NCBI GenBank assembly: GCA_036873755.1
Contig: JAVTVY010017433.1
Location: 1-64,000 of the forward strand
Direction of reading: 5' to 3'
DNA length: 64,000 nt
Origin: Hanleya hanleyi
Lineage: Eukaryota > Mollusca > Polyplacophora > Lepidopleurida > Hanleyidae
Shown: positions 54,104 to 62,525 of the stretch, one piece after another
Layout of the letters: every line of letters begins with the position of its first letter
Position numbering within the stretch: position 1 is the first letter of the stretch
Notes under the pieces: generated by a model
What the model was told of the DNA's origin: nothing
The model's input: the letters and a program-made list of their open reading frames with translations, nothing else
Databases searched by the model: none
Made by a program: the position numbers and the translations under genes

Positions 54104-54462
54104 GGTTCGGAGACAATGTTGCGGCATCGATATACAGAGCTTGAACCCCAAAAGGGGATTGTAAATTAACCTGGGAAGGATGGGCAGTTCCATTTGGACC
54201 AATCAGCGGTCGAGAAAAAGAGCCAATGAGCGATCGATAAAAGAACCAATTGACGGGTACTAGAATTTCGCTCACGTCTGCGCCTACATCCGGGTACTGG
54301 GATGCTTTCGCCTACGTCCGCGCCTACATCCGGGTTCTTGTACACCCGGGTAATGTTTTCTGGATATGGATGGGTTACCTTTGGCTCCATTCTAGGCCAC
54401 TGATTGGCTAATATGGTGTTCAAAGCCAGTTTCATGCATTATGCTCATATAGAAAACACACA
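54104..54462. other. Spacer between left TIR and protease gene
   Basis: Reverse-complement equivalent of about 42990-43352. No gene; CCAAT boxes and GGATGTA repeats only. Confidence 0.5.
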
Positions 54463-54633
54463 ATTACAAGCGTCTAGTCCGTCATTCATAATCCAGCCGT
54501 CGTCCATTAGAGAATATCCGCGTCCATAATCCAAAGACCTATTCCATTTTCCACATAACAGTATTAGCACCAAATTCAAAAAGACAATCATAGTATACAT
54601 AAACATAGGCTTGTTTCCTGCAAGAGAGAAGCG
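54463..54633 (-). repeat. 172-bp dispersed sequence inserted downstream of the protease
   Basis: Nearly identical to 10604-10775 in reverse complement. In element A the same place reads CCAAAAAACCCTGTCTTGTG; here the block replaces CCTGTCTT. Confidence 0.88.
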
Positions 54634-54659
54634 TTTTTTGGTGATATATCATTTTGTTT

Positions 54660-54840
54660 TTTATTCAGTACCAACAACAACGTGAGAACAACCACGTGAA
54701 AACTGAAGCCCAGAACAGGGGGCTTGTACATTGAAAGAACTGAAGCCCAGAACAGGGGGCTTGTAAACTTAAGCCCAGAACAGCGGGCTTGTGTACATTG
54801 AAAGAACTTAAGCCCAGAACGGGGCTTGTACATTGAAATG
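54660..54840 (-). terminator. Tandem AAGCCC/GGGCTT hairpins (B)
   Basis: This is the B counterpart of 42785-42960. Four hairpin units lie downstream of and overlapping the protease stop. Confidence 0.7.
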
Positions 54841-55281
54841 ATGGGCGGCCCAGTCATATACGAGTACATCGCGGTCCTCGGCCTTGGGGTACTCGTCAAA
54901 CATCTGTACGATGGTAGATAAGGGTCTTCCCCGGCATCGATGGTACAGGTAAAACAAGCAATATTGTCCGCACACGCTACTGGCCAGGCTTTGCAACGTT
55001 TGACTGTTCCAACACCACGTCTCTGTGCCTTGATCCATGAAGTCTGTTAAATCGGGATGGAGGGGTGGCAGGCCGTACGGGTCAAAGTATTCGCCCTGCT
55101 GTTCTGTCAAGTACACGCCCACCCAATGTTCACCGGGCCGATCCATCGGGTCCGTGTTGAGAACGTAAGCAGCAGGATACATACGGTCTAATGGGAACAC
55201 ATCTCGGGCGAACACCCCTTGAAACACCATACGTGTCTCTGGGTCATTCTCCAGCACGGTGGTTATCTGGTCTGTATCCAT
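54808..55281 (-). CDS. Adenovirus-type cysteine protease (intact)
   Basis: A 157-residue maturation protease that would cleave capsid precursors inside the virion-like particle. The catalytic His is at about 52 (GEHWVGVYL), a candidate acidic residue lies in EYFDPYG (64-70), the oxyanion Gln is at about 97 (TLQSLA), and the nucleophile Cys is about 104 (SVCGQYC). The length is slightly below the ~200 residues of adenovirus protease, as expected for Polinton enzymes. The start at 55281 follows the capsid stop by one base (TAA, C, ATG). It is one of the few undamaged genes in element B. Confidence 0.92.
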   Translation of the reverse strand: MDTDQITTVLENDPETRMVFQGVFARDVFPLDRMYPAAYVLNTDPMDRPGEHWVGVYLTEQQGEYFDPYGLPPLHPDLTDFMDQGTETWCWNSQTLQSLASSVCGQYCLFYLYHRCRGRPLSTIVQMFDEYPKAEDRDVLVYDWAAHHFNVQAPFWA

Positions 55282-55282
55282 G

Positions 55283-56595
55283 TTAGGTGGAGAAGTCACA
55301 CAGGACGTTGCACGCTTTGTCCACTTGAATGATGTTGTCAAACTCGGCGTAGCAGATCACATTGACGGTGCTCCGGAGGGCTCGTGCAAAGTGAATTTCC
55401 AACCGTAAATTGCCTTGCTTGGCGAGGGCCAGCTGATGGTCGTTCTCTAAGGTGGGGGTCAGATCGAAACAGAACAACGTGTATCCGTTCGCGTAGTCCT
55501 CCCGACTGATCATATTCCCTTCGTCCTGGTTGATTTGACCGGTGGCTGTAAACAGGCTCTGATAGGCTCGAATGAAATTCGCGCGCCCAAAGTTCGGTGT
55601 TAAGGCCGTGGCTGGGACCTGTTGTCCATCCACATGCAGGGCCACAAAATTGATGCCGAAATGTTTAAAGTCAAACGGATTCTCTGGGTAGGCTCCGCTG
55701 AAACTGGTATTTTCCACACAGGCCAGGATCAATCGCTTGGGTAGTTCCCCCAGGAACAGGTTTTCTTTGTTGGCGCCCATATTTCCAGCAGACACAGAGA
55801 ACACTTTGGTTTGCACACGTCGGATAGGGTACTGGGCTGGTTTTGTTTCCAAGGCTTTGAGGTGTCCCAATTGAACGGCTGGATTCGGTTTCACTTTTCG
55901 GACATACAGGACTGCGTCTTGGATGACAATCTTATAGTCAGCTGCATGCCCGTCTACGTTAGTGGCCATCAAGGCGAAGGTCGGAGGCGCCCGTATCAGT
56001 CGGATTTTGATGGGGATCTTGTTCAAGAGGTACCGGTCTTGCATGAAATGTCTGCGTGCAGTCGACCCATGAGATCCACCGAGACGCCGTTCGCGGTCAA
56101 AGCCTTCCGTTTGTTATATCCCACATTGTCGTTCTCTACGCCCATGTGCTGGGCTGTGTCCTGGTAGAATAAAGCGGCTGTCAGTTGAGATTTTTTAGCC
56201 TCTCGCCCATGCGACAACAGCGTCTCGATGTAGGCTCGATAGGGGTACGTGTTGGTCGAGTCACTGACGAGTTTGTCGCTGAGAAATATATCCACCTGTT
56301 GAAACATCGAGTGCAGCCAGAGATTCGTCGGGCCCACCGTTGCTTGGTCCACGATTCTGGAGCCATCTCCATTGACGATCTTGGCTTTCACATACAAGTA
56401 TGTATGGGCTAAATCCACATAGGCCGTATCCGCATTACTGATGGTGAACTCGATGGGCCCTGTTTCGTTGATGCTGGAGAGCGGGAGATGCTCCACCCAT
56501 AATCCTTGTTCGGCACTGGTCTGTGTGGGCGGCACGGTCCACAAATCAAATTCACTGTTGGTGGAGGGACAGGACTCTGCGTGGATCAAGGACAT
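55283..56595 (-). pseudogene. Major capsid protein, one frameshift
   Basis: Homologous to 41027-42336. The N-terminal part is intact here (start 56595, with EFDLWTVPPTQTS), but a one-base deletion at about 56045-56050 shifts the frame about 180 codons in. The remainder is open to 55283. The damage lies at a different place from that in A, so the two copies decayed independently. Confidence 0.82.
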
Positions 56596-56598
56596 GTT

Positions 56599-57003
56599 TT
56601 ATGAAAACATATCCTGGGTCTTCGATGTGCGTCGTCGCTGGATCGGTCGTCGACTGGTGCGTGGTCTCGGTGGTGCAGGTCTTTTATTCCCTACGGTGCG
56701 TTGTGCTTTGGCCACTAAGACGCCTCCTGCTTCTTTGGCCCGCCATTTCAAGGCTTCTTTGGGTGCCGTACCCCCCAAGACATCACCGGCGACTTGCAGT
56801 CCACTGCGTACCGCTTGTTTGCCGATTGCTTTCACCCCACGCGTCACCAACGGCAGGAACGTTTTGACGATGCTCCCGAGTATGTTCCCCAGTCCATGTC
56901 CTCGTTGCATGCGTGCACCACTAAATACCGGAAGGCCACCGCCGGCCTGTTGGGCATAATAGTTCATATAGCTGCGTGCATCGCACTCGTAAGGCACCTT
57001 CAT
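56599..57003 (-). CDS. Small basic core-like protein
   Basis: A 134-residue protein with a Tyr/Gly-rich N-terminus (SYMNYYAQQAGGGLPVF), a glycine-spaced amphipathic hydrophobic region (GLGNILGSIVKTFLPLV at about 36-52, then KAIGKQAVRSG) and an Arg/Pro/Thr-rich C-terminus. The GLGxxLxxxxxxxxP pattern recalls the precursor of adenovirus core protein X and related Polinton proteins that contact DNA and membrane; that relation is inferred. The start overlaps the minor capsid stop (TAATG at 57001-57005) and the end lies three bases before the capsid ATG, so the genes sit head to tail like a late virion cluster. In element A only the C-terminal half survives. Confidence 0.75.
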   Translation of the reverse strand: MKVPYECDARSYMNYYAQQAGGGLPVFSGARMQRGHGLGNILGSIVKTFLPLVTRGVKAIGKQAVRSGLQVAGDVLGGTAPKEALKWRAKEAGGVLVAKAQRTVGNKRPAPPRPRTSRRPIQRRRTSKTQDMFS

Positions 57004-57789
57004 TATACAAAGTGGGGAGCACGTGCTTGTCGAAAATGAAGTGTCAGCACCACTTTTCCGCGTTCGAATGCCACCGGTCGTCCCGTGTCATCTCTTATAT
57101 CCACCGTGATCGTGTTGATGTCGGTTTGTCGTACGGGCAGGTAGAGCATGTGGGTGAAACTGTGGGTGACTTGATCTCCATACGTCTTTTTAATGGGGAC
57201 CACCCGTAACAGAGGTGTGTTGATATCGCCCACGATGTGGTTGTCCACCACGTCCGAGTAGACGTAGAGTCCGTACATACCCGACTTCATATCCATCGGG
57301 ATCTCGCCTTGGTGGACGGTGGGACCAGCGAACGTCTGTAGATCGAAACCCAGCATTTGTTGTAGGATAGGACACAGTACGACACTCGCGTTGGCGGTGA
57401 CGATAAATTGTGCCTTGTCGTTGTGTGCGTTGTAATCGAAGTCCACGTGATTCTTGAAGGGATAGGCTTTGATGGGTCTTGAAGTATTCGTGACCTCCCG
57501 TAGAGCCTTATAATGCAACAGTCTTGACAGCCCACCCATGAACTCCTTGGGAGTATCGTATTGGCCTTCGGGGAGGGTGAGTCGGGTGTCTTTTCCTTCG
57601 TAGGTCACCTCGTACCACACTTCATTGGCTCGCACGTTGTACCACGAGTAAGGGTATTGGATATCCACGAGGCCACATTCCCAGCGCCCAGGTAAATGCA
57701 ACGGTTGCGGTAACTGGGTCACGTACTTGGCCAAGGTGTTGTCAGGAAACATCCAGCGAACTGTTACTGGGTAGGGTGAGGTAAAACAT
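57003..57789 (-). pseudogene. Minor capsid (penton-like) protein, frameshifted near the start
   Basis: The expected N-terminus, beginning MFYLTLPSNSS at 57789, is one frame away from the main frame (57003-57752, FPDNTLAKYV onward), so one base was lost at about 57752-57756. The main frame encodes about 249 residues, beta-rich, with the phrase WECGLVDIQYPYSWYN typical of Polinton minor capsid proteins (single jelly roll at the vertices). Translation from the ATG at 57752 could still give an almost full-length protein. It is absent from element A. Confidence 0.82.
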
Positions 57790-57934
57790 GGGGACTGAGC
57801 TGTCCTGCTGCTGCTGTTGGTTTTAATAGGTGTTCCAGGCCTTGGGCGGTTGTGTCCGGCGTCGTGTTCGTCGCGTTGACTTGCTACGTGTCACGGCTCT
57901 GGAGATGTGGGGTGTCCTGATCAAGGATGGTTTT
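57790..57934 (-). pseudogene. Remnant of a basic protein upstream of the minor capsid gene
   Basis: On the minus strand a short frame with SKSTRRTRRRTQPPKAW ends shortly before the minor capsid start and is cut by the reverse transcriptase on its other side. It is probably the tail of a lost upstream gene. Confidence 0.4.
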
Positions 57935-58652
57935 TTAAAGGTCTGAAAAGAAGGTGCGCCATAGATCTTGCACGCTACGTTCGTATTTTGCTATCAGCAT
58001 GCGATATGTATCGCCAAATTTGAGAAACTTTGAGTGGAGGCGCTTGGTGGAATAGCCCTGTTTTATAAGTTTCTGCAACAATGTTTTGTGACGTTGATTA
58101 AAATCATCACATTTAACACAGGATCTAGCAAATGCTACTAAGCGAGATATGTATACGCCATATGCAGGTCCCACTGGAATATTACTATCCAGAAAGGGAT
58201 AGTTTACGATGTCGAAATTGTAATCATCTCTTTTGTCATAAAGTCGACGAGAGAGAATGCCCGCTTCATTTTTATAGAGATAGAGATCTAAATAAGATGT
58301 GCCTGTAGGGCTATCTGTAGTTTCCTTCAAATCCAGTGAAGGTGGATATATATCCTTCACTGCGTCATTTATATAGCGATTATCCACAGCGAGAAGATCG
58401 TCTATATAGCGTTTGGTGAATGAGAAGGAACGGGCTTTGAATGGATCGGTTTTTGAAAGCGCCTGCATATAGTCATATTCATCAGAGAACAGATACAGGT
58501 CAGCCAACAGGGGTGCACAATTAGTACCCATTGGAATACCTATATGCTGCTGATATATTGTGTTGCCAAATTTCACATAGATATTTTTAATGAGAAATTC
58601 AAGCAACTCTATAAACAAAGAAATATCCCATGAATGATATCTCTTGTATATC
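57935..58652 (-). pseudogene. Reverse transcriptase fragment inside Polinton B
   Basis: The same retroelement as at 9728-10372, with GIPMGTNCAPLLADLYLFS and YIDDLLAVDN, and about 35 more residues at its 5' side (SLFIELLEFLIKN). It abuts the integrase fragment at 58653. It lies where the integrase C-terminus, the membrane protein and the ATPase would be expected, so its arrival was accompanied by a deletion of about 2 kb or replaced that segment. Confidence 0.82.
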
Positions 58653-59168
58653 CACCACGGAAGCCTTGGTCTCGTTGTACGTATGGAAGAAAAACACCTT
58701 CTGGGCTTTCAGAAACTGTTGGAACGGTCTGTTGAGGAATTCCGTGCCTTCGTCGGTTTGCAAATACAAAGGTTTGCGCCCGGTCTTGAAGATGTCTTTG
58801 AACGCCGCTATGAGATTCGCCCCCGTTTTCGTCCGGATAGGTACCACCCACGCATACTTCGATAGGATATCGATGCACGTCAAGATATACCGATTCCCAT
58901 CGTTGTGTTTGGCAAAGGCGCTCATATCGACCAAATCCGCTTGCCACTGGGCATCTATTCCTCCAACGATGACCCGGTTCCGTAGAAAATGACGACGGAC
59001 AGATCGATGTAAGATATAGGTGTCTTGTTTTCTTAACCAATCTCGGACTTGGGCACGTTGTATCCCCTGGGGTTTGGCCGCTCGATAGAGAGCCGACAAT
59101 GCACTATAGGCCGCCGGACTGTCGGGACTGTAGTTTAAGTTATCCAACACCTTCTCCCAGCTCTTCAT
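58653..59168 (-). pseudogene. Integrase, 5' part only
   Basis: The first 172 codons match the integrase at 38472 closely, including both catalytic Asp positions (78 and 139). It stops after three residues (Ser-Val-Val) that should directly precede the catalytic Glu, where the reverse transcriptase sequence begins. The catalytic Glu and the chromodomain are lost, so this copy is dead. Confidence 0.88.
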
Positions 59169-59205
59169 GGTGACAAATGATGATGGACCTGGCTCTATCG
59201 TTTAT

Positions 59206-59678
59206 TTATAACGGTATATCTTGGGCCGGAGTTTCTTTCTGATTTTCTTCGTTGGCTTCTGCCAGCACATTGTCCATGGTAAATAACCAGCCCAACTCGT
59301 CTGATGACCGCTCTTCCTCCGTAAGCACTTGATCCACATCTGCCACGGCATCTTCCAATGCAGACCATAAAGATCGAAATTGAAAGGGTAAAATGCACTG
59401 CCCCCATCTAGCGAGCCAATTGAGCAAAGAAAGGGCCGCGTCGGATGTACACGTAAGTGACAGCAAAGTGGATGAGGTCGCCGTCCAGTTCACCAGACAA
59501 CTTTCCAAGTTTAATTTGGTCAAGCCCTCCGGGACAGATGGTGAGCCGGGAACGGTTGTGTAGGGTCCGCATCACAGATATCTCTCACCTCCTCCATGAT
59601 ATCGACCGTATCCGCATAAACGTGCAGGAAAACCTCAGGGGTCAAGCTGAGATACGCCCGTATTATATGCTCCGTCAT
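59206..59678 (-). pseudogene. PC4-like gene, broken
   Basis: Homologue of 37978-38433. The start (59678) and the acidic tail region are recognisable, but several indels (about 59395, 59455-59470 and 59520-59555) break the frame. Confidence 0.75.
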
Positions 59679-59720
59679 GGTCAGTACGTGAATGGTACCA
59701 GATTTGACTGTCTCTCGTAT

Positions 59721-60254
59721 TTATAGGGAGAACCCCGTGAGATCAAAGGATCGGGTGGTCATGTCACTGGGCTGACTGAGTCTAGCCGGGTAATCAATGA
59801 CATCGTCGTCTGGTTCATGGTTAGACATTTGTTCATTGGGTTCTGCCGCCGCTTCTCTCAGGGCACGAGCCCACTCCAACTCGTCTGATGACCGCTCGTC
59901 CGATGTAAACAGCTGGTCCACGATAGGCACCACTTTCTCGAAGGCTGTCCACAGATCGGGGTCTAGGGTGAAGCCTCGCGTAGGGTCTTGGTAGCGGCCC
60001 AGGCGTGGGAAGAAGTGTCCACGGTGTACGTAGATGGCATTGTCTATGTGGATGAGGTGTCCGTCGAGCTCGCCGCTCAATACCCGTTTAAATTTGGTCC
60101 AGCCGTCACGGTGTAGCGTAACCGTATTCGATACGGTCTCAGCGCGCGACCAGCAAACATCTCCACGGTCTTCCACGAGGGTGACTTTATCTTCATGGAC
60201 GTGTAACCCCACCCGGGGCGTAAGGGGAAGGATGGCTCGTAGAACTGGTGACAT
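59721..60254 (-). CDS. PC4-like protein without the insertion
   Basis: Homologue of 37283-37975 without the 41-codon insertion; the two repeat units are joined directly at SGELDGHLIHIDNAIYVHRG. The protein is 177 residues and ends a little earlier than in A because of one base difference near the stop. This copy shows the ancestral structure and supports the start used for the A gene. Possible ssDNA-binding role as for its relatives, inferred. Confidence 0.78.
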   Translation of the reverse strand: MSPVLRAILPLTPRVGLHVHEDKVTLVEDRGDVCWSRAETVSNTVTLHRDGWTKFKRVLSGELDGHLIHIDNAIYVHRGHFFPRLGRYQDPTRGFTLDPDLWTAFEKVVPIVDQLFTSDERSSDELEWARALREAAAEPNEQMSNHEPDDDVIDYPARLSQPSDMTTRSFDLTGFSL

Positions 60255-60326
60255 GCTTGATCCAATGACGATCGGTCAATGACACACACTCTGTCTGACT
60301 CTCGTATTTGTGATGAGGTCCCACTG

Positions 60327-60653
60327 TCAATGCCACAGCGCCAGGGTCAATAGGGCACAGACTATTGTGAGGCCAACCAGCCGTCGCTGGTTCCGGCGTG
60401 AGCGCTCGTGGTCCATAGCGCGAGCATCAAGGATGGCTGTCATAGTCCAGTAGTGGTGAGTGATGGCACACCTCTCCATCGAGTGCACTCTGTCGAGGAC
60501 CGCTTCTGTGAACTCTTTCAGGATCTGGCGTCACCCCTCGTTGTCGTCGCCATCTGCAAGCATGGACCGGACCACTGCTTGGTAACCCGTGAGTGAATTA
60601 ACCACGGTCGCATGCTGTAAAATGCGAGTCGCATAGGGATGGGTGTCCGTCAT
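60327..60653 (-). pseudogene. Tail-anchored protein, one stop codon
   Basis: Homologue of 36884-37210 with the same length and C-terminal hydrophobic anchor. A CGA to TGA change at about codon 41 (near 60531-60533) interrupts it. The promoter region upstream (60690-60780, with TATAAAA reading leftward at about 60703) is conserved with A. Confidence 0.8.
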
Positions 60654-60779
60654 GGCTCTGCAACCGTAGAAATGGAGGTGTAGGATCCAGAGAGACGTGT
60701 TTTATAGACCATGTCACACATGCGCGCCTAGACGTCGGGTGTAGTCCGTGATACGTACTATTCTGATGGGTTAGTCCAA

Positions 60780-61067
60780 AAAAGAGAGCAACAACAACAA
60801 CAAAGATAACAGCGCCGGAGGATCCCCTGGAAAATCTTCTCCATGTCTCATGGTATAGCTCCGGTGAGGCAGGCTCAGGCTTGTGAGGCAGGCTCAGGCT
60901 GGTCAGGTCAAGCAGGCCAATGAATGCATCATTGCCCTAAACATTCCCACTTTTATACACCTACATAGACGAAGAGACACGGAGGTTACCGAAGATGTCA
61001 CGGCTCGGCCCTCGACTTGGGGATAGTTGAACTGAGTGTGCTAAAAATAGATCACCAGCTAGCGTGC
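60780..61067. other. Divergent promoter region between tail-anchored and zinc-finger genes
   Basis: Contains a CAACAACAACAACAA run (60789), a GGCAGGCTCAGGCTNGT duplication (about 60868-60905) and no gene. Confidence 0.5.
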
Positions 61068-61075
61068 TATAAAAG
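61068..61075 (+). promoter_or_regulatory. TATA box of the zinc-finger gene
   Basis: TATAAAAG, 53 bases before the ATG at 61121. Confidence 0.7.
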
Positions 61076-61120
61076 CGAAGCGGCCTTGCCGTTTCATCAG
61101 ACGCTCTGTCAACCACCAAG

Positions 61121-62065
61121 ATGTTCACTTGCACAACTTGCCAGAAGCAGTTTACTCGTCTAGATAATTTACGACGCCACGAGGCCTCCACCCACAACGA
61201 TGCACGGTATACTTGTATAACCTGCGCACGGTCATTTAATCGGGAGGATCATTTACTGCGCCACGAACGCTCATTCCACGACGGGGCGACGGAACAATGT
61301 AAGGATTGTGGTCAACTCTTCAAACGACGCAGTCAGTTAAGACGGCATCAGCGTTTGATTCATGTCCCGTCTCTACGGTTTGGGCGTCAACTTCCTACTG
61401 AAGAGGAGCCGCGGAAGGTCAGACCCAGTGAAGATAAGCCCGGGGAGACGAACGCCACTGGTGATGCGATGACGGAGAGCCCGCCTATACCCACAGTTCA
61501 GAAGAGCCTGGATTTCCAGCCGGACCCGACCGTTACGGTTTCGAGTCATACGCCTGACAACATCGAACATTTTCTGGACGATCCCATAAATATTCCTAGC
61601 GATCTCTTACAGGACAACCATCCAGTGAGTGACATCGATCGGCGCCATTGGTCCATGACACGGCACTGTTTCCACCGTCATCGCCCTATTCAAGATATCT
61701 ACAATTTCCCACTGACCAACCTCACCCCTCTACGCAGCTACGTGGAAACCATCTTCAAAGATCAAACTACGGCCTTCAAATTAAATCTGGCGTTTGGTTA
61801 TGTGCTGCAGCATAAGGAGACAGTCCAAGTCCGATACTTTTACCCGAGAAGTAACATCTATGTGTTTGTCCAGCCGTTTACCATCATTAACCGGAGGTCA
61901 CTAGAGACGATGCTGGAGAAACTGGACACCATGGATCCCTTGGAATGGGCCCAACAGCAACGACCCAACACCAAGTGGACAGTGGAGAGGGTGACCAATG
62001 TTACGTTTTTCCTTACCAAGCTGACCGACCACCGCCATCGGTTGAATGCGTCACTCGTGCACTGA
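61121..62065 (+). CDS. Three-finger C2H2 protein with Polinton PolB-N-like domain
   Basis: An intact 314-residue protein. Fingers are at about 2-25 (FTCTTCQKQF), 29-53 (YTCITCARSF) and 57-80 (EQCKDCGQLF). A Pro/Glu/Thr-rich linker (90-175) leads to a C-terminal domain at about 180-310 with QDIYNFPLTNL, TAFKLNLAFGYVLQ, VRYFYPRSNIYVF and RVTNVTFFL. I recall this domain from the N-terminal part of Polinton proteins that continue into a protein-primed DNA polymerase B; here the protein ends without one. It may be a stand-alone replication-origin or promoter-binding factor; this is inference. It is the only rightward gene in element B and is followed by the conserved 3' hairpin. Broken in element C (3193), absent from A. 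Confidence 0.82.
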   Translation: MFTCTTCQKQFTRLDNLRRHEASTHNDARYTCITCARSFNREDHLLRHERSFHDGATEQCKDCGQLFKRRSQLRRHQRLIHVPSLRFGRQLPTEEEPRKVRPSEDKPGETNATGDAMTESPPIPTVQKSLDFQPDPTVTVSSHTPDNIEHFLDDPINIPSDLLQDNHPVSDIDRRHWSMTRHCFHRHRPIQDIYNFPLTNLTPLRSYVETIFKDQTTAFKLNLAFGYVLQHKETVQVRYFYPRSNIYVFVQPFTIINRRSLETMLEKLDTMDPLEWAQQQRPNTKWTVERVTNVTFFLTKLTDHRHRLNASLVH

Positions 62066-62217
62066 TGAATATCATAACATGCCGTGCATACTCTCTATGT
62101 CTACATGCTGATCGTTGACTTGAGCTCAGTAAACACTTGTACCTAATGTGACGGTGCGTTAAATAATAAAACATGGTGTTTGATATTTCAATTTGTTTTT
62201 GCTGTGAACATACTAAA

Positions 62218-62272
62218 CATACCCAGGGCGGCTCCCCCATCCTGGGTATGATGTAACATTGGGGATAATAAA
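62218..62272 (+). terminator. Conserved 3' hairpin plus GGGGATAATAAA
   Basis: CATACCCAGG (62218-62227) and CCTGGGTATG (62241-62250) pair perfectly around a 13-base loop. GGGGATAATAAA follows, with AATAAA at 62267-62272. An earlier AATAAA at about 62164 could also be used. Confidence 0.75.
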
Positions 62273-62329
62273 CTGTATGAACATTGCTGAACTTGTTGTT
62301 ATTCACGACAACCGCTATGCTATTGTCTA

Positions 62330-62525
62330 ATACAGAACATATATTGTATAATACAGGACATATATGGTACAATACAGGACAGATATGGTATAATACAGCA
62401 CAGATTTGGTATAAAACAGGACATATACTGTATAATACAGGACATATATGGTACAATACAGGACAGATATGGTATAATACAGCACAGATTTGGTATAATA
62501 CAGGACATATACTGTATAATACAGC
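62330..62525. repeat. ~20-bp minisatellite next to the right TIR
   Basis: About ten copies of TATAATACAGGACATATATGG-like units in a higher-order alternation (ACATATATGGTA, AGATATGGTA, AGATTTGGTA, ACATATACTGTA). It directly abuts the inner end of the TIR at 62526. Confidence 0.9.
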
